Source of the DNA: Deinococcus actinosclerus
Lineage (GTDB): Bacteria; Deinococcota; Deinococci; Deinococcales; Deinococcaceae
Direction of reading: 5' to 3'
NCBI RefSeq assembly: GCF_001507665.1
Contig: NZ_CP013910.1
Coordinates: 1,549,501-1,613,500, forward strand
Length of the DNA stretch: 64,000 nt
Shown: positions 27,703 through 39,852 of the stretch, piece after piece
How the letters are laid out: every line of letters begins with the position of its first letter
How positions within the stretch are numbered: position 1 is the first letter of the stretch
Translations under genes and position numbers: made by a program
Notes under the pieces: model-generated
Seen by the model: only the letters and a program-made list of their open reading frames with translations
What the model was told of the DNA's origin: nothing
Database searches by the model: none

Positions 27703-28952
27703 ACGGGGGTGGGGTCGGGGGCTGCGCCGATGCGGGCGCCGATGTCGCGCCGCAGCTGCGCGCCGGGGAAGTCCACGCGGTCCGCGAGGGTGTACGCGCG
27801 GCCCAGCGCGCCGTTCAGGGTGTCCGCGACGGCCGTGACGGCCAGCACACGGCCCCCGCTGCTGACCAGCCCGGCGGCGCTGTCCGTGGTGCCCGCGTGG
27901 TAGATGATCTCGTCGTGCCCGGGGTCGGGGAGGGTCAGGGGAATGCCCTTCTGGGGGTCGCCGGGGTAGCCGGGCGCGGCGAGGATGATGGTGGCGCTGG
28001 CGGCGTCGCGGAAGCGCACGTCCTCCGGTCGGAGCTGCCCGCGTGCGGCGTCCAGGGCGTGCCGCGCGAGGTCGCTGTCCAGCAGGGGCAGGACGGCTTC
28101 CGCCTCGGGGTCGCCGAAGCGGGCGTTGAACTCCACGACCTTCGGACCCTGCGGCGTGAGCATCAGCCCGGCGTACAGCACGCCCCGGAACGGGTGCCCG
28201 TCGGCGCGCATGCCCGCCAGGGTGGGTTCAATGATGTCGCGCCGCACAACTTCCAGCGCCTCGGCGCTGATGGGGAAGGGGCAGATGACGCCCATCCCGC
28301 CGGTCATGGGGCCGGTGTCGCCCGCATGGATGGTCTTGTGATCCTGGCTGGGGGGCGTCAGGGCATAGGCGGCGCCGTCGGTGAGGGCGAGCACAGTGAC
28401 CTCCTGCCCGGTCATGAAGTCCTCGATGACCGCCTGCGCGCCCGGCTGCGTGAAAATGTCCCGCAGCGCCGCGTGCGCCTCCTCGGCAGTGTGGGCGATG
28501 GTGACGCCCTTCCCGGCCTTCAGGCCCGCGTCCTTCACCACGATGGGCGGCGTGAGGGCTGCCACGTGCGCCCCGGCCGCGCCCAGGTCGCTGAAGGTGT
28601 GGTGCGCGGCGGTCGGGATGCCGTGGCGGTGCATGAACGCCTTGCTCCAGGCCTTGTCGCCCTCCAGGCGGCTCGCGGCGCGCGACGGGCCGAACGCCGG
28701 GATGCCCAGCGCCTCGCACTCGTCCACGACGCCCGCCGCGAGGTACGCCTCGGGGCCCACGATCACCACGTCGGCCGCCTCGGCGCGGGCCAGCTGCGCG
28801 AGGCTCGCGGCGTCCTGCGCGCTGCCGATCACGTGGGCCATCTCCGCGATCCCGGGGTTGCCGGGCGTGCACAGCACCTCGTGTCCCGCGCGGACGCAGG
28901 CGTGCACGATCGCGTGCTCGCGTCCGCCGCCGCCGATCACCAGGACGCGCAT
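27699..28952 (-). CDS. purD: Phosphoribosylamine-glycine ligase
   Basis: 417 residues, the normal PurD length. It begins MRVLVIGGGGREHAI, the GARS N-domain signature. The ATP-grasp domain contains GPSRAASRLEGDKAWSKAFM, VVKDAGLKAGKGV and EEFMTGQEV-like sequence, with the family motif VEFNARFGDPEAEAVLP. It catalyses the second step of de novo purine synthesis, joining glycine to phosphoribosylamine with ATP. The ATG overlaps the stop of the upstream MBL gene by one base. It is the last gene of a three-gene minus-strand unit. Confidence 0.97.
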   Translation of the reverse strand: MRVLVIGGGGREHAIVHACVRAGHEVLCTPGNPGIAEMAHVIGSAQDAASLAQLARAEAADVVIVGPEAYLAAGVVDECEALGIPAFGPSRAASRLEGDKAWSKAFMHRHGIPTAAHHTFSDLGAAGAHVAALTPPIVVKDAGLKAGKGVTIAHTAEEAHAALRDIFTQPGAQAVIEDFMTGQEVTVLALTDGAAYALTPPSQDHKTIHAGDTGPMTGGMGVICPFPISAEALEVVRRDIIEPTLAGMRADGHPFRGVLYAGLMLTPQGPKVVEFNARFGDPEAEAVLPLLDSDLARHALDAARGQLRPEDVRFRDAASATIILAAPGYPGDPQKGIPLTLPDPGHDEIIYHAGTTDSAAGLVSSGGRVLAVTAVADTLNGALGRAYTLADRVDFPGAQLRRDIGARIGAAPDPTPV

Positions 28953-29854
28953 CAGCGCTGCCCCCGCGCGGCCTGCCGCTGCCAGTAGCGCAGCAGCCCC
29001 TGCACGCTCATCCACGGCGGGCAGGCGAAATCGTAACGGGCGGGCAGGGTCGGGTCTTCCAGGGACAGGTCGTGCATAAGCTCCTCGGTGAAGGCGGTCG
29101 TGATGGCCTGCGGGTCCAGTCCGGCACTCAGGCCCGCGCGGACGCGCTCGGCGTCGGCAGTCATGGTGGCGCGCAGCCCGGCCCAGTGGGCGGGCGTGTT
29201 CGGGTACGCCCCGAAATGCGCGAGGTGCAGCGTCCGGGCGTCCAGCGTCTCCAGCACGGAGAGACTGTCGCGCCACGCCTCCAGATTGATGTCCGGCGGC
29301 GGTGTGGGCGCGCGGGGTGTCTGGGCAACGTCCAGCCGGAGGCCCCCCACGTCCCCGAGGAACAGGTCGTCCCCGGCGTGGTACGACACGTGGTGCACGG
29401 CGTGCCCCGGCGTGTAGTGCACCTGCACGGGCACGCGTCCCAGTGTCAGCGTCTCGCCGCCGCTCAGGACGGTCAGGCGCGCAGGCTCGATGGGCTGCAT
29501 GGTGCCCCACAGGGTGTCCATGTGCTCGCCGTAGATCTGCGTGGCGCTGGCCAGCAGCCGCTCCGGGCGCGACAGGTGCGCCGCGCCGCGCTCGTGCACG
29601 TACGCGCGGGCCTGCGGCACCCGCCCCAGCACCGTGCCCGCCGCGCCCGCGTGATCGAAGTGAATGTGTGTCAGCAGCACGTGCCGCACGTCCGCCAGCG
29701 CCGCGCCCAGCCCGGCCAGTCCGGCCTCCAGCGCACCCAGGGTGCTGCCTGGCCCGGTATCCACCACCGCCAGTCCGTCCCCGGTGTCGAACACGCTGGA
29801 CGCGATCACGCCCCCCACCCCCTGGAAGTTCAGGTCGAGCGTGTGGACGTTCAT
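28952..29854 (-). CDS. MBL-fold metallo-hydrolase
   Basis: 300 residues. The metallo-beta-lactamase metal motif HIHFDHAG occurs near residue 62, with further ligands in TPGHAVHHV, FLGDVGG and LAHFGAYP. The C-terminal helical part (about 200-300) is an added domain. It is cytosolic and probably a thioesterase-like or glyoxalase II-like hydrolase; the substrate is unclear. It overlaps the short membrane gene upstream by 4 bp and purD downstream by 1 bp, so all three are probably co-translated. Confidence 0.88.
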   Translation of the reverse strand: MNVHTLDLNFQGVGGVIASSVFDTGDGLAVVDTGPGSTLGALEAGLAGLGAALADVRHVLLTHIHFDHAGAAGTVLGRVPQARAYVHERGAAHLSRPERLLASATQIYGEHMDTLWGTMQPIEPARLTVLSGGETLTLGRVPVQVHYTPGHAVHHVSYHAGDDLFLGDVGGLRLDVAQTPRAPTPPPDINLEAWRDSLSVLETLDARTLHLAHFGAYPNTPAHWAGLRATMTADAERVRAGLSAGLDPQAITTAFTEELMHDLSLEDPTLPARYDFACPPWMSVQGLLRYWQRQAARGQR

Positions 29855-30024
29855 GCCTTCCCGGTCAGGCGCGCGCCCAGCAGCAGCAGCGCCGCCGCGT
29901 ACTGTACGTACGCGATCATGCGGATGACCCCCACGTTGGCCGCTGCGCGCAGCGGGCCGAAGGTCATCGCCAGGATCAGGGTCGCGCTGAGGAGGATGAA
30001 GCCGAACACAAGCCAGAGTGCCAT
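29851..30024 (-). CDS. 57-residue two-helix membrane protein
   Basis: It starts at ATG 30024, with TATCCT exactly 7 nt upstream on the minus strand, so it is likely the leaderless first gene of the operon with the MBL hydrolase and purD. Two hydrophobic helices (ALWLVFGFILLSATLILAM and IAYVQYAAALLLLGARL) flank a short loop. The stop overlaps the MBL start (ATGA). The coupling and promoter argue that this short gene is real. The function is unknown. Confidence 0.75.
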   Translation of the reverse strand: MALWLVFGFILLSATLILAMTFGPLRAAANVGVIRMIAYVQYAAALLLLGARLTGKA

Positions 30025-30077
30025 GACGCGCAGGATACCCCGCCCCCCTGCCAGCGCCGCCGCGCCGCCCTGCCCGA

Positions 30078-30422
30078 TCAGTCGCGCCGGCGGCTGCTGA
30101 TCGCGATCAGCGCGTCCCAGCTGTCCGGCTGCCCCGGGTCGTCCAGCGCGGCGCGGTTGCGGCCCGTGAATCCGCATTTGCGGCAGCGGTGCACGATCAC
30201 CCAGCCCTTCTTCCCGCTCTGGTCCACGTCCACGGGTTCCATGACGCCGTGGCAGTCGCAGGCGCGGTCGCCGGGCATGACGTCCACGTGCAGGCTGTGC
30301 AGGCACGCCGGGCAGTGGTTGCGCACCGACCCGTTCTGGAGGGGGTGCACCTCGGACCCGCAGTTCGCGCAGGTGAACGAGTTGTTCGTGCCCTGCACCG
30401 TGAAGCGCCGCTCGCCGCTCAC
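30078..30422 (-). CDS. RNHCP-domain zinc-ribbon protein
   Basis: 114 residues. The family hallmark RNHCPACLHSLHVD follows FTCANCGSEVHPLQNGSV, then MPGDRACDCHGVMEPV and VIVHRCRKCG, giving paired CxxC sites for two zincs. RNHCP proteins are small bacterial proteins of unknown role, probably nucleic-acid binding. The GTG start at 30422 overlaps the stop of the upstream membrane gene (GTGA), suggesting co-translation. Confidence 0.9.
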   Translation of the reverse strand: MSGERRFTVQGTNNSFTCANCGSEVHPLQNGSVRNHCPACLHSLHVDVMPGDRACDCHGVMEPVDVDQSGKKGWVIVHRCRKCGFTGRNRAALDDPGQPDSWDALIAISSRRRD

Positions 30423-30853
30423 GCCCGCCGCCCGGACCGCTGCGCCCAGCGGGAATCGAGGAACGCGCGGATGCTAGGTGTGCCCACCAGCGCGGTGCAC
30501 AGCAGCAGGTAGCCGACGCCCGCCAGACTGACGATCCAGCCGCGCCAGGACGCGCTGCCCGCCAGCATGCCCACGATGAACACCAGGAAGCCCGCCAGCA
30601 TCCCGAAACTCAGGGTCAGGCGCCACGCCCACACGCTGCCACGCCACACCATGCTCAGCAGGAACGCCGTGCCCGCCGCGTAGATCAGTTCCCGCAGAAT
30701 GCCCTCGGTCTGACCCTGGAGCAGGCCGGCCAGGAACGGCAGGACGGTCAGGCCGAACAGGGACACCAGCACGGCCAGGGTCGGGACTCGCCCCGCCTCG
30801 GCCAGGGCGGGATCGAAGGGGGACGCGGGGGGCGGAGCACTCACGCCCCGCAT
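30419..30853 (-). CDS. Four-helix membrane protein of unknown function
   Basis: 144 residues if started at ATG 30853; GTG at 30844 is an alternative. Hydrophobic helices fall near residues 25-45 (TLAVLVSLFGLTVLPFLAG), 53-68, 75-98 (LTLSFGMLAGFLVFIVGML) and 105-125. It resembles generic small integral membrane proteins and carries no catalytic motif. It overlaps the RNHCP gene by 4 bp and diverges from the MOSC gene. Confidence 0.75.
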   Translation of the reverse strand: MRGVSAPPPASPFDPALAEAGRVPTLAVLVSLFGLTVLPFLAGLLQGQTEGILRELIYAAGTAFLLSMVWRGSVWAWRLTLSFGMLAGFLVFIVGMLAGSASWRGWIVSLAGVGYLLLCTALVGTPSIRAFLDSRWAQRSGRRA

Positions 30854-30949
30854 TCCATCACACGCCCGCGTTCCTGACGAGGACAGCGGTCACCACGCCC
30901 TACGCTCCTGTCGGCCACACCCCGCGCCCGGCACGCTACGCTGGCGGGC

Positions 30950-31615
30950 ATGACCCCCACCCTCAAGCTGGACGCCGTGTGCGTCGGGCAGCCGACCGCC
31001 CTGCGCGTCGGGAAACGCGACGACATCAGCGGGATCGACAAGCACCCGGTGCCGGGCCGCGTGACCGTCGGCCCGGCACGGCTGGACGGCGACCACATCG
31101 ACAACAGGAAGCACCACGGCGGCCCGGATCAGGCGGCGTACCTGTATACCGCGCCCGACTACGACCACTGGACCCAGGCCCTGGGCGAGCCGCTGCGGCC
31201 CGGCACGCTGGGCGAGAACCTCGTCCTGAGCGGACTGGAGTCCGCGCAGCTGCGGGTGGGGGACCGCCTGACCGTGCACGCCCCCGACGGTGACGTGGTG
31301 TTCGAGGTCACCGCGCCCCGCATTCCCTGCGCGACCCTCGCGGCCCACATGGGGGACGGCACCTTCGCCAAGCAGTTCGCGCAGGCCCGCCGGCCCGGCG
31401 CGTACCTGCGCGTCCTCCAGCCCGGCACGGTGGGCGCGGGCGACCCGGTGACCTTCACGCCCGCCGGGGACGGCGCCCCGACCATCGGCGAACTGTTCGA
31501 CCTGTGGTTCGGCGCCAAGCCGGGCGCCGCCACGCTCGAAGGGTACCTGCGCTGGCCGCTGGCCGCCCGACTGCGCAAGCACGTGCAGGAACATCTGGAC
31601 GACGCGCGGGGCTGA
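30950..31615 (+). CDS. MOSC domain protein (YiiM-like)
   Basis: 221 residues. The MOSC beta-barrel motifs are seen: [28 protein letters not shown] and the conserved cysteine in [10 protein letters not shown] 3-alpha C-terminal extension ([20 protein letters not shown]) places it with YiiM. Such proteins use molybdenum cofactor and reduce N-hydroxylated compounds. TACGCT lies 7 nt before ATG 30950, so the mRNA is probably leaderless. A stem-loop follows. Confidence 0.9.
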   Translation: MTPTLKLDAVCVGQPTALRVGKRDDISGIDKHPVPGRVTVGPARLDGDHIDNRKHHGGPDQAAYLYTAPDYDHWTQALGEPLRPGTLGENLVLSGLESAQLRVGDRLTVHAPDGDVVFEVTAPRIPCATLAAHMGDGTFAKQFAQARRPGAYLRVLQPGTVGAGDPVTFTPAGDGAPTIGELFDLWFGAKPGAATLEGYLRWPLAARLRKHVQEHLDDARG

Positions 31616-31620
31616 CCGAA

Positions 31621-31662
31621 GCAGAGGGGGCGCGGATGTTCGATCAGTCCGCGCCCCTCTGC
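31621..31662. terminator. Hairpin between convergent MOSC and nadA genes
   Basis: GCAGAGGGG(G)GCGCGGA (31621-31636, one bulged G) pairs with TCCGCGCCCCTCTGC (31648-31662). Confidence 0.8.
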
Positions 31663-31684
31663 GCTGGTGTTCACTGCCCTGGCG

Positions 31685-33549
<1,865 letters not shown>

Positions 33550-33583
33550 GGACTGACCCCCACGGGGGGTGTTGTGCGGGAAT

Positions 33584-35137
<1,554 letters not shown>

Positions 35138-35215
35138 GCCGCCCAGGGTACGCCAGCCCCGCCCGGTCCGTTCGCCGCGTCCATCCGCACGCGCCCCTTG
35201 CTACACTGCGCCCTG

Positions 35216-35677
35216 ATGACGCGTCTCCTGCTGGCCCTGGCGGGCGTGGTGCTGCTGGCCGTGACGGCCCTGGCCGCCGTGTGGCTGCTCGGGCAGCTCC
35301 TGACCGGCCTGGGCCTGTTCATCGTGGGCGCCGCCGGGGTGCTGGGCCGCCTGCTGTGGTTCCTGCTGATCACCGGTGTCCTGGCGGGCGTGGTGTACTT
35401 CGTCGCGAGTGCGTGGCGGCCCAGCGTGCGCGCCCCGGTCCGGCCGTTCAGGGCCCAGCCGGAGGCCAGGCGCCCGGCCTCCGGCAGCCCGAAGCGGGGC
35501 CGCGCCGGGCAACCGGTCGCCCCCGCACCCGTCTCCCCGACGCCAGCCGGCCCGGGGTCAGTCAGTGCCGCGCCCACGCCCCCGACACCCGCTGAAACGA
35601 CCCCGGCCGAAGCCGCCCCGACCGGAGCAGTCGAGAGCGGACCGGCCACGAGCGGGCCGGTCAGGTCCGGCGGCTGA
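35216..35677 (+). CDS. Membrane protein with Pro/Ala-rich tail
   Basis: 153 residues. Two long hydrophobic helices (about residues 3-30, LLLALAGVVLLAVTALAAVWLL, given in part, and 34-62) are followed by a basic stretch (APVRPFRAQPEARRPASG) and a disordered Pro/Ala/Thr/Ser tail. TACACT ends 8 nt before ATG 35216, supporting this start. There is no recognised family. It lies 28 bp before the methyltransferase gene. Confidence 0.7.
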   Translation: MTRLLLALAGVVLLAVTALAAVWLLGQLLTGLGLFIVGAAGVLGRLLWFLLITGVLAGVVYFVASAWRPSVRAPVRPFRAQPEARRPASGSPKRGRAGQPVAPAPVSPTPAGPGSVSAAPTPPTPAETTPAEAAPTGAVESGPATSGPVRSGG

Positions 35678-35705
35678 ACTGCTGTCCGGCCCGTATCCTG
35701 CGGGC

Positions 35706-36473
35706 ATGACCCTCCCGCCGACCGATCATCCCGCGCGCTTCCTGGGCCGCGCCGACGCGTACGCGGCCGCCCGGCCCGGTTACCCCGCTGCCCTGGGCGC
35801 GTGGCTGGAGGAGACTGGGCTGCTGTCGGCAGGTGTGGCGGACATCGGCGCGGGCACCGGGCGGTTCACGGCGCTGCTGCTGGCGGGCGGGGCGCGCGTG
35901 GCGGCGGTGGAACCCAACCCGGAGATGCGCGCGCACCTCGAAGCCAGCCTGGACGGCGCCGTGCGTGCGGGGCAGCTGAGTGTCCACGCGGGCACCTCCG
36001 AGGCCACCGGACTACCGGGTGGCAGCGCCGGGCTGATCACGGCGGCGCAGGCGGCGCACTGGTTCGACCCGGCCCGCACCGTGCCGGAGTTCCGGCGGGT
36101 GCTGCGGCCCGGTGGGCTCGTGCTCCTCGTCTGGAACGACTGGAGGGCTGCGGAGACGCCCTTCAGCCGCGCGTACGGCGAGGTGGTGCGCGCCCACACG
36201 GGGGACGACCCGCTGCGCGTCCGCGTGCTTGAGGACGAACTGCCCCAGCATCTCCCCGGCGGGTTCGAGCGGCACATCTTCACGCACGACCACCCCCTGA
36301 CCCGCGAGGGCCTGCGCGCACTGGCGACCAGCGTCAGCTACCTGCCGAACCAGGGCGACCCGGCCTACCCGGCGATAGCCCGCGCGCTGGACGCCGCCTT
36401 CGCTGCCCACGAGAGGGATGGGCAGGTGGCGCTCGCGTACCAGACGCAGGCGTTCCTGGGTCGTCTCGACTGA
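35706..36473 (+). CDS. SAM-dependent methyltransferase (class I)
   Basis: 255 residues. Motif I VADIGAGTGRFTALLLAGG and motif II VAAVEPNPEMRAHLE bind SAM. TAAQAAHWFDPARTVPEFRRVLRPGGLV is typical of the UbiE/YcgJ type group (seen as AAQAAHWFD and VLRPGGLVLLVWND). The cytosolic substrate is unknown. TATCCT is 6 nt before ATG 35706, pointing to a leaderless transcript. Confidence 0.9.
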   Translation: MTLPPTDHPARFLGRADAYAAARPGYPAALGAWLEETGLLSAGVADIGAGTGRFTALLLAGGARVAAVEPNPEMRAHLEASLDGAVRAGQLSVHAGTSEATGLPGGSAGLITAAQAAHWFDPARTVPEFRRVLRPGGLVLLVWNDWRAAETPFSRAYGEVVRAHTGDDPLRVRVLEDELPQHLPGGFERHIFTHDHPLTREGLRALATSVSYLPNQGDPAYPAIARALDAAFAAHERDGQVALAYQTQAFLGRLD

Positions 36474-36817
36474 GCGGTCCCGCAGCGCGCCAGGGGCCGC
36501 TGCTCGGTGGGCGTGACCGGGGGGAGGCGGCCTGTCCCCCCGTGTGGACGGGCCGGGTTGACCCCCGCCGACAGGTTCAGCGGACACACAGCGCCCAGTG
36601 TCCAGAAATGAGCACTATATGAGTCGGCGGCTCCGTTCATCTCGGAGGCGATGGTCAATGAGCGGACCCTGCCGTTGTGGCTTCCGCCCCACAATGGGGG
36701 TAATTTGCGCTGAAATGGCCGAAAATTTCACATAAATGGACACTGTCAAAGGTGTTGTCCAGTCGGCGGGCGGTTCAGTCAGGACATGGAGATGAAGAAA
36801 AATTAAAATCTGTGTTC
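36474..36817 (+). promoter_or_regulatory. Control region of the TetR-type gene with GGACAC half-sites
   Basis: 344 bp without a gene. GGACAC (36582-36587) and GTGTCC (36598-36603) form an inverted repeat with a 10-bp spacer. A second dyad, TGGACA (36737-36742) with TGTCCA (36756-36761), lies closer to the gene. GTGTCCAGAAA occurs at 36598-36608 and again at 36821-36831 in the first codons. TAAAAT at 36804-36809 is a likely -10, 8 nt before ATG. These are candidate operators for the regulator. Confidence 0.6.
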
Positions 36818-37372
36818 ATGGTGTCCAGAAACCGCAGCGTCCGGCGAACCAAAGCGGCGCTCCAGTCTGCACTGGTCGACCTGCTGCTTGAACACAGGAA
36901 CCTGCAGGCCGTGACGGTACAGGCCATCTGTGACCGGGCCAGTATCAGCCGCTCCACTTTCTACCTGCACTTCGAGAACAAGGAAGAGGTTCTCAGCACG
37001 TACCTCATTCAGATGATCGGTCGCGTCCACGACGCGCTGCGCGCCTGGGCCGGCCCGGACGACTCCCGCTGGACCGTCTACTTCGCCCATATCGCCCACA
37101 TCGCCCCGATCCTCAGTTCACTCAGTGACCGCAGCGGCTCCCACGCCATCCTGTCCCGGTATGAGCGTCAGTTCGCGGTGATCATGCAGGATCTCCTCAT
37201 GCCGGGCCGCGTGACCCCGCTGGAACCGGCCGTGTCCTACCAGGCGCATTACTTCAGCGGCGGGCTGCTGTCCCTGACGTGGTGGTGGGTCGAGCAGGAC
37301 CACTGCGTCACTCCCGCGCAGGAGATGTCGCGCCGCTACCACGCGTTGTGTAGCGGGCAGCTCTGCCCCTGA
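36818..37372 (+). CDS. TetR/AcrR family transcriptional regulator
   Basis: 184 residues. The N-terminal HTH reads RTKAALQSALVDLLLE, then VTVQAICDRASISRSTFYLHF ending ENKEEVL, the full TetR DNA-binding domain. The C-terminal part (about 60-184) is helical and fits the ligand-binding TetR_C_11 type. ATG 36818 is chosen on the TAAAAT box 8 nt upstream; an earlier TTG at 36752 is open but weakly supported. It may control itself and possibly the downstream lysine cluster, which starts 206 bp later. Confidence 0.87.
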   Translation: MVSRNRSVRRTKAALQSALVDLLLEHRNLQAVTVQAICDRASISRSTFYLHFENKEEVLSTYLIQMIGRVHDALRAWAGPDDSRWTVYFAHIAHIAPILSSLSDRSGSHAILSRYERQFAVIMQDLLMPGRVTPLEPAVSYQAHYFSGGLLSLTWWWVEQDHCVTPAQEMSRRYHALCSGQLCP

Positions 37373-37577
37373 AGGTCTGCCCTTGAAGGGGCGCTACCGG
37401 ATGCCTGGAGTCAGCTGCAGCCCAGCCCCACAGCCTCCTGACCCGAGGCCGGCTGAAGCTGGCCTGAGGCCTGAGCTGGTCTGGCCGCAGCCCCCTGGCT
37501 TGCCGATTGAATAGTTTTTCCGGGAAAATCCAGTCAATCTCACGCCGCCCCGCCGGGAATGCGGCATCATGGGGCGC

Positions 37578-38863
37578 ATGACGAACCCCACCCCCCGCCC
37601 GCAGACCATGGCGGAAAAGATCCTCTCCCGGCGCGGCACGCAGGTCGTGTACGCCGGTGACCTCGCGGTCGTCGAGGTCGATCAGGTCATGGTCGTGGAC
37701 TCCATCGCCCAGAGCTTCATCCAGCGCATGCAGCAGGACCTGAACGCCGTCCCCAGGTACCCCGAGCGGGTCAGCATCGTCATCGACCACGTCGCCCCGG
37801 CCAGCACCGTCAGCGTCGCGCAGGCGCAGAAGGAGGCGCGCGAGTACGCCGCGCAGACCGGCGTGCGCCTCTTCGACGTGGGCCGCGGCATCTGCCACCA
37901 GGTCCTGATGGAAGAAGGGCTGGCCCGCCCCGGCTGGATCGTGCTGGGCAGCGACAGCCACTCCACCACCTACGGCGCGGTCGCCGCGTTCGGCAGCGGC
38001 ATGGGCGCCACCGACATCGCCCTGGCCGCCGCGAGCGGCAAGACCTGGCTGAAGGTCCCCGAGAGCGTGAAAGTCACCTTCACGGGCGACCTGCGATCCG
38101 GCGTGACCGCCAAGGACGTCGCGCTGGAGATGATCCGCCGCCTCGGCGCGGACGGCGCCACGTACCAGAGCATCGAGATGCACGCCGGGGACCGCTTCAC
38201 GCGCGGCGAGCGCATGACCCTGGCGAACCTCTGCGTGGAGGCCGGTGCCAAGGCCGGACTGGTCGTCCCCGGCGGCGAGATCCTCACCGCGTACGGCTAC
38301 GACATCCCCGAGTGGGTCTACCCTGACGAGGGCGCCACGTACGTGCAGAGCATCGAGATCGACCTCGCGGCCCTGAACCCCCGCATGAGCGCCCCCAGTG
38401 AGGTGGACAACGTGTTCGACGTGGCCCAGCTGCGCGAGGAACTGCGCGATCAGCACGTGGATCAGGTGTTCATCGGCACCTGCACGAACGGCCGCATCGA
38501 GGACCTGCACGCCGCCGCCAACGTCCTGCGCGGGCGGCGCGTCGCGCCCGGCACCCGCCTGCTGGTCATCCCGGCGAGCAGTCAGGTCATGGAGGACGCC
38601 ATGGCCGACGGCACCCTGCTGACCCTGCAACGCGCCGGCGCCGTGCTGGGTACACCGGGCTGCGGGCCGTGCATGGGCCGCCACCAGGGCGTCCTGGCGC
38701 CCGGCGAGGTCTGTGTCAGCACGAGTAACCGCAACTTCATCGGGCGGATGGGCGACAAGGACGCCCGCATCTACCTCGCGTCGCCCGCCGTGGCCGCCGC
38801 GACCGCCGTCATGGGCCGCGTCGCGCTGCCCGAGGACGTCCTGGCTCAGGGGAGGTGGCCTGA
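37578..38863 (+). CDS. hacA: Homoaconitase / isopropylmalate dehydratase-type large subunit (3' frameshift)
   Basis: About 428 residues are expected. TMAEKILSRR, DSHSTTYGAVAAFGSGMGATD, IGTCTNGRIEDL and GTPGCGPCMGRH carry the three cysteines of the [4Fe-4S] cluster. With HacB it hydrates the homocitrate intermediate to homoisocitrate in AAA lysine synthesis. As written, the frame does not stop where expected but runs through the small-subunit gene to 39287 in a meaningless frame. One extra G in the GGGG at 38849-38852 would give LAQGEVA and a stop at 38861 overlapping the hacB ATG (TGATG). CATCAT lies 7 nt before ATG 37578. Confidence 0.85.
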
Positions 38864-39357
38864 TGGCCCGCATCTGGAAATTTGGCGACAGCGTGAACAC
38901 GGACGACATCCTGCCGGGCAAGTTCGCGCCGTTCATGGCGGGCGAGGACGTGTTCCAGACGTTCGCGTTCCATTACATCCGCCCGGAGTTCGCAGCCGGG
39001 GTGCGGCCCGGCGACGTGCTGATCGGCGGGCGCAACTGGGGCCTGGGCAGCAGCCGCGAGTACGCCCCGCAGGCGCTGAAGAAGTTGCAGGTGGGCGGGA
39101 TCGTCGCGCCCAGCTTCGCGCGCATCCACTACCGCAACCTGCTGAACCTGGGCATCCCGGCGTTCGAGTACGACCTGACCGGGCTGCTGGAGGACGGGGA
39201 CGAGGTGGCCCTGGACGTGCCGACGGGCGTCCTGACGTACGCGGGCGGGACGGTGCGGCTGCCGCCGCCGCCGGAATTCCTGCGTGAGGCCCTGGCCGAG
39301 GGGAGCATCCTGGCGTTCTTCAAGAAGCACGGGCGCTTCCCGGGCGAGGAGGCGTAA
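38863..39357 (+). CDS. hacB: Homoaconitase small subunit
   Basis: 164 residues. WKFGDSVNTDDILPGKFAPFM, GRNWGLGSSREYAPQALK and FARIHYRNLLNLGIP are the swivel-domain signatures, and the C-terminus FFKKHGRFPGE is like Thermus HacB. This makes homoaconitase more likely than isopropylmalate isomerase, in agreement with the neighbouring LysW and LysX. GGGGAGGTGG precedes ATG 38863, and the start overlaps the restored hacA stop. Confidence 0.93.
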   Translation: MARIWKFGDSVNTDDILPGKFAPFMAGEDVFQTFAFHYIRPEFAAGVRPGDVLIGGRNWGLGSSREYAPQALKKLQVGGIVAPSFARIHYRNLLNLGIPAFEYDLTGLLEDGDEVALDVPTGVLTYAGGTVRLPPPPEFLREALAEGSILAFFKKHGRFPGEEA

Positions 39358-39451
39358 GGGGCGCGCGCGACTGGAGAGCGGGCTCTGAGGGGGTGGCGCG
39401 GTGGGGGAGGGGTGTCCCCGGCGCCGCCCCCTCACGCCCTAGACTGGGGGC

Positions 39452-39787
39452 ATGGCGACCCTGATGATCGAATGTCCCGTGTGTGCGGAAGTGCTGGAGC
39501 TGACCGAGGAGGACCGCGCGGACCTGCCGGTCGGTGAGGTCATCGTCTGCGATTCCTGCCATTCGGAGATGGAGGTGACCCGCAACGACGGTGGTGAGGA
39601 CTTCGAGCTGGAGCTGCTGGGAGCGATGACGACCTGCCCGAACTGTGACGAGGAGTTCGAGGTGACGCCCGAGCTGCTCCAGGCGGCCCCGATGACGCGC
39701 GCACAGGACGGCGTGGAGGTGGCGCTGATGACCTGCCCGCACTGCCGCGCGAAGTTCGAGCTGGAACTGGCCGACGAGCCCGTCTGA
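39452..39787 (+). CDS. Double zinc-ribbon protein related to LysW
   Basis: 111 residues with four CxxC pairs: CPVC at 8-11, CDSC at 33-36, CPNC at 62-65 and CPHC at 95-98, enough for two zinc ribbons. The first ribbon (CPVCAEVLEL, GEVIVCDSCHSEMEV) follows the LysW N-terminal pattern, but the protein lacks the carrier tail EDWGE. TAGACT is 6 nt before the ATG (leaderless). It lies between hacB and lysW, so a role in the lysine pathway is plausible but unproven. Confidence 0.85.
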   Translation: MATLMIECPVCAEVLELTEEDRADLPVGEVIVCDSCHSEMEVTRNDGGEDFELELLGAMTTCPNCDEEFEVTPELLQAAPMTRAQDGVEVALMTCPHCRAKFELELADEPV

Positions 39788-39852
39788 GTCCCCTAGACAA
39801 TATCAAACGAAAAGCCTGAAATCATTTAGCCTATCAAACGCAAGGAGTGATT
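39788..39852 (+). promoter_or_regulatory. AT-rich leader of lysW with direct repeats
   Basis: 65 bp of AT-rich sequence, unlike its surroundings. TATCAAACG occurs at 39801-39809 and 39832-39840, 31 bp apart. A possible promoter is TAGACA (39794) and TGAAAT (39817), 17 bp spaced. AAGGAG (39842-39847) serves lysW, the one gene of the cluster with such a leader. Confidence 0.5.

Noticed and set aside
38863..39287. hacA as a 569-residue fusion protein
   Set aside because: The extra part is the wrong frame of hacB, with no domain, and the true stop reappears with a single base change.
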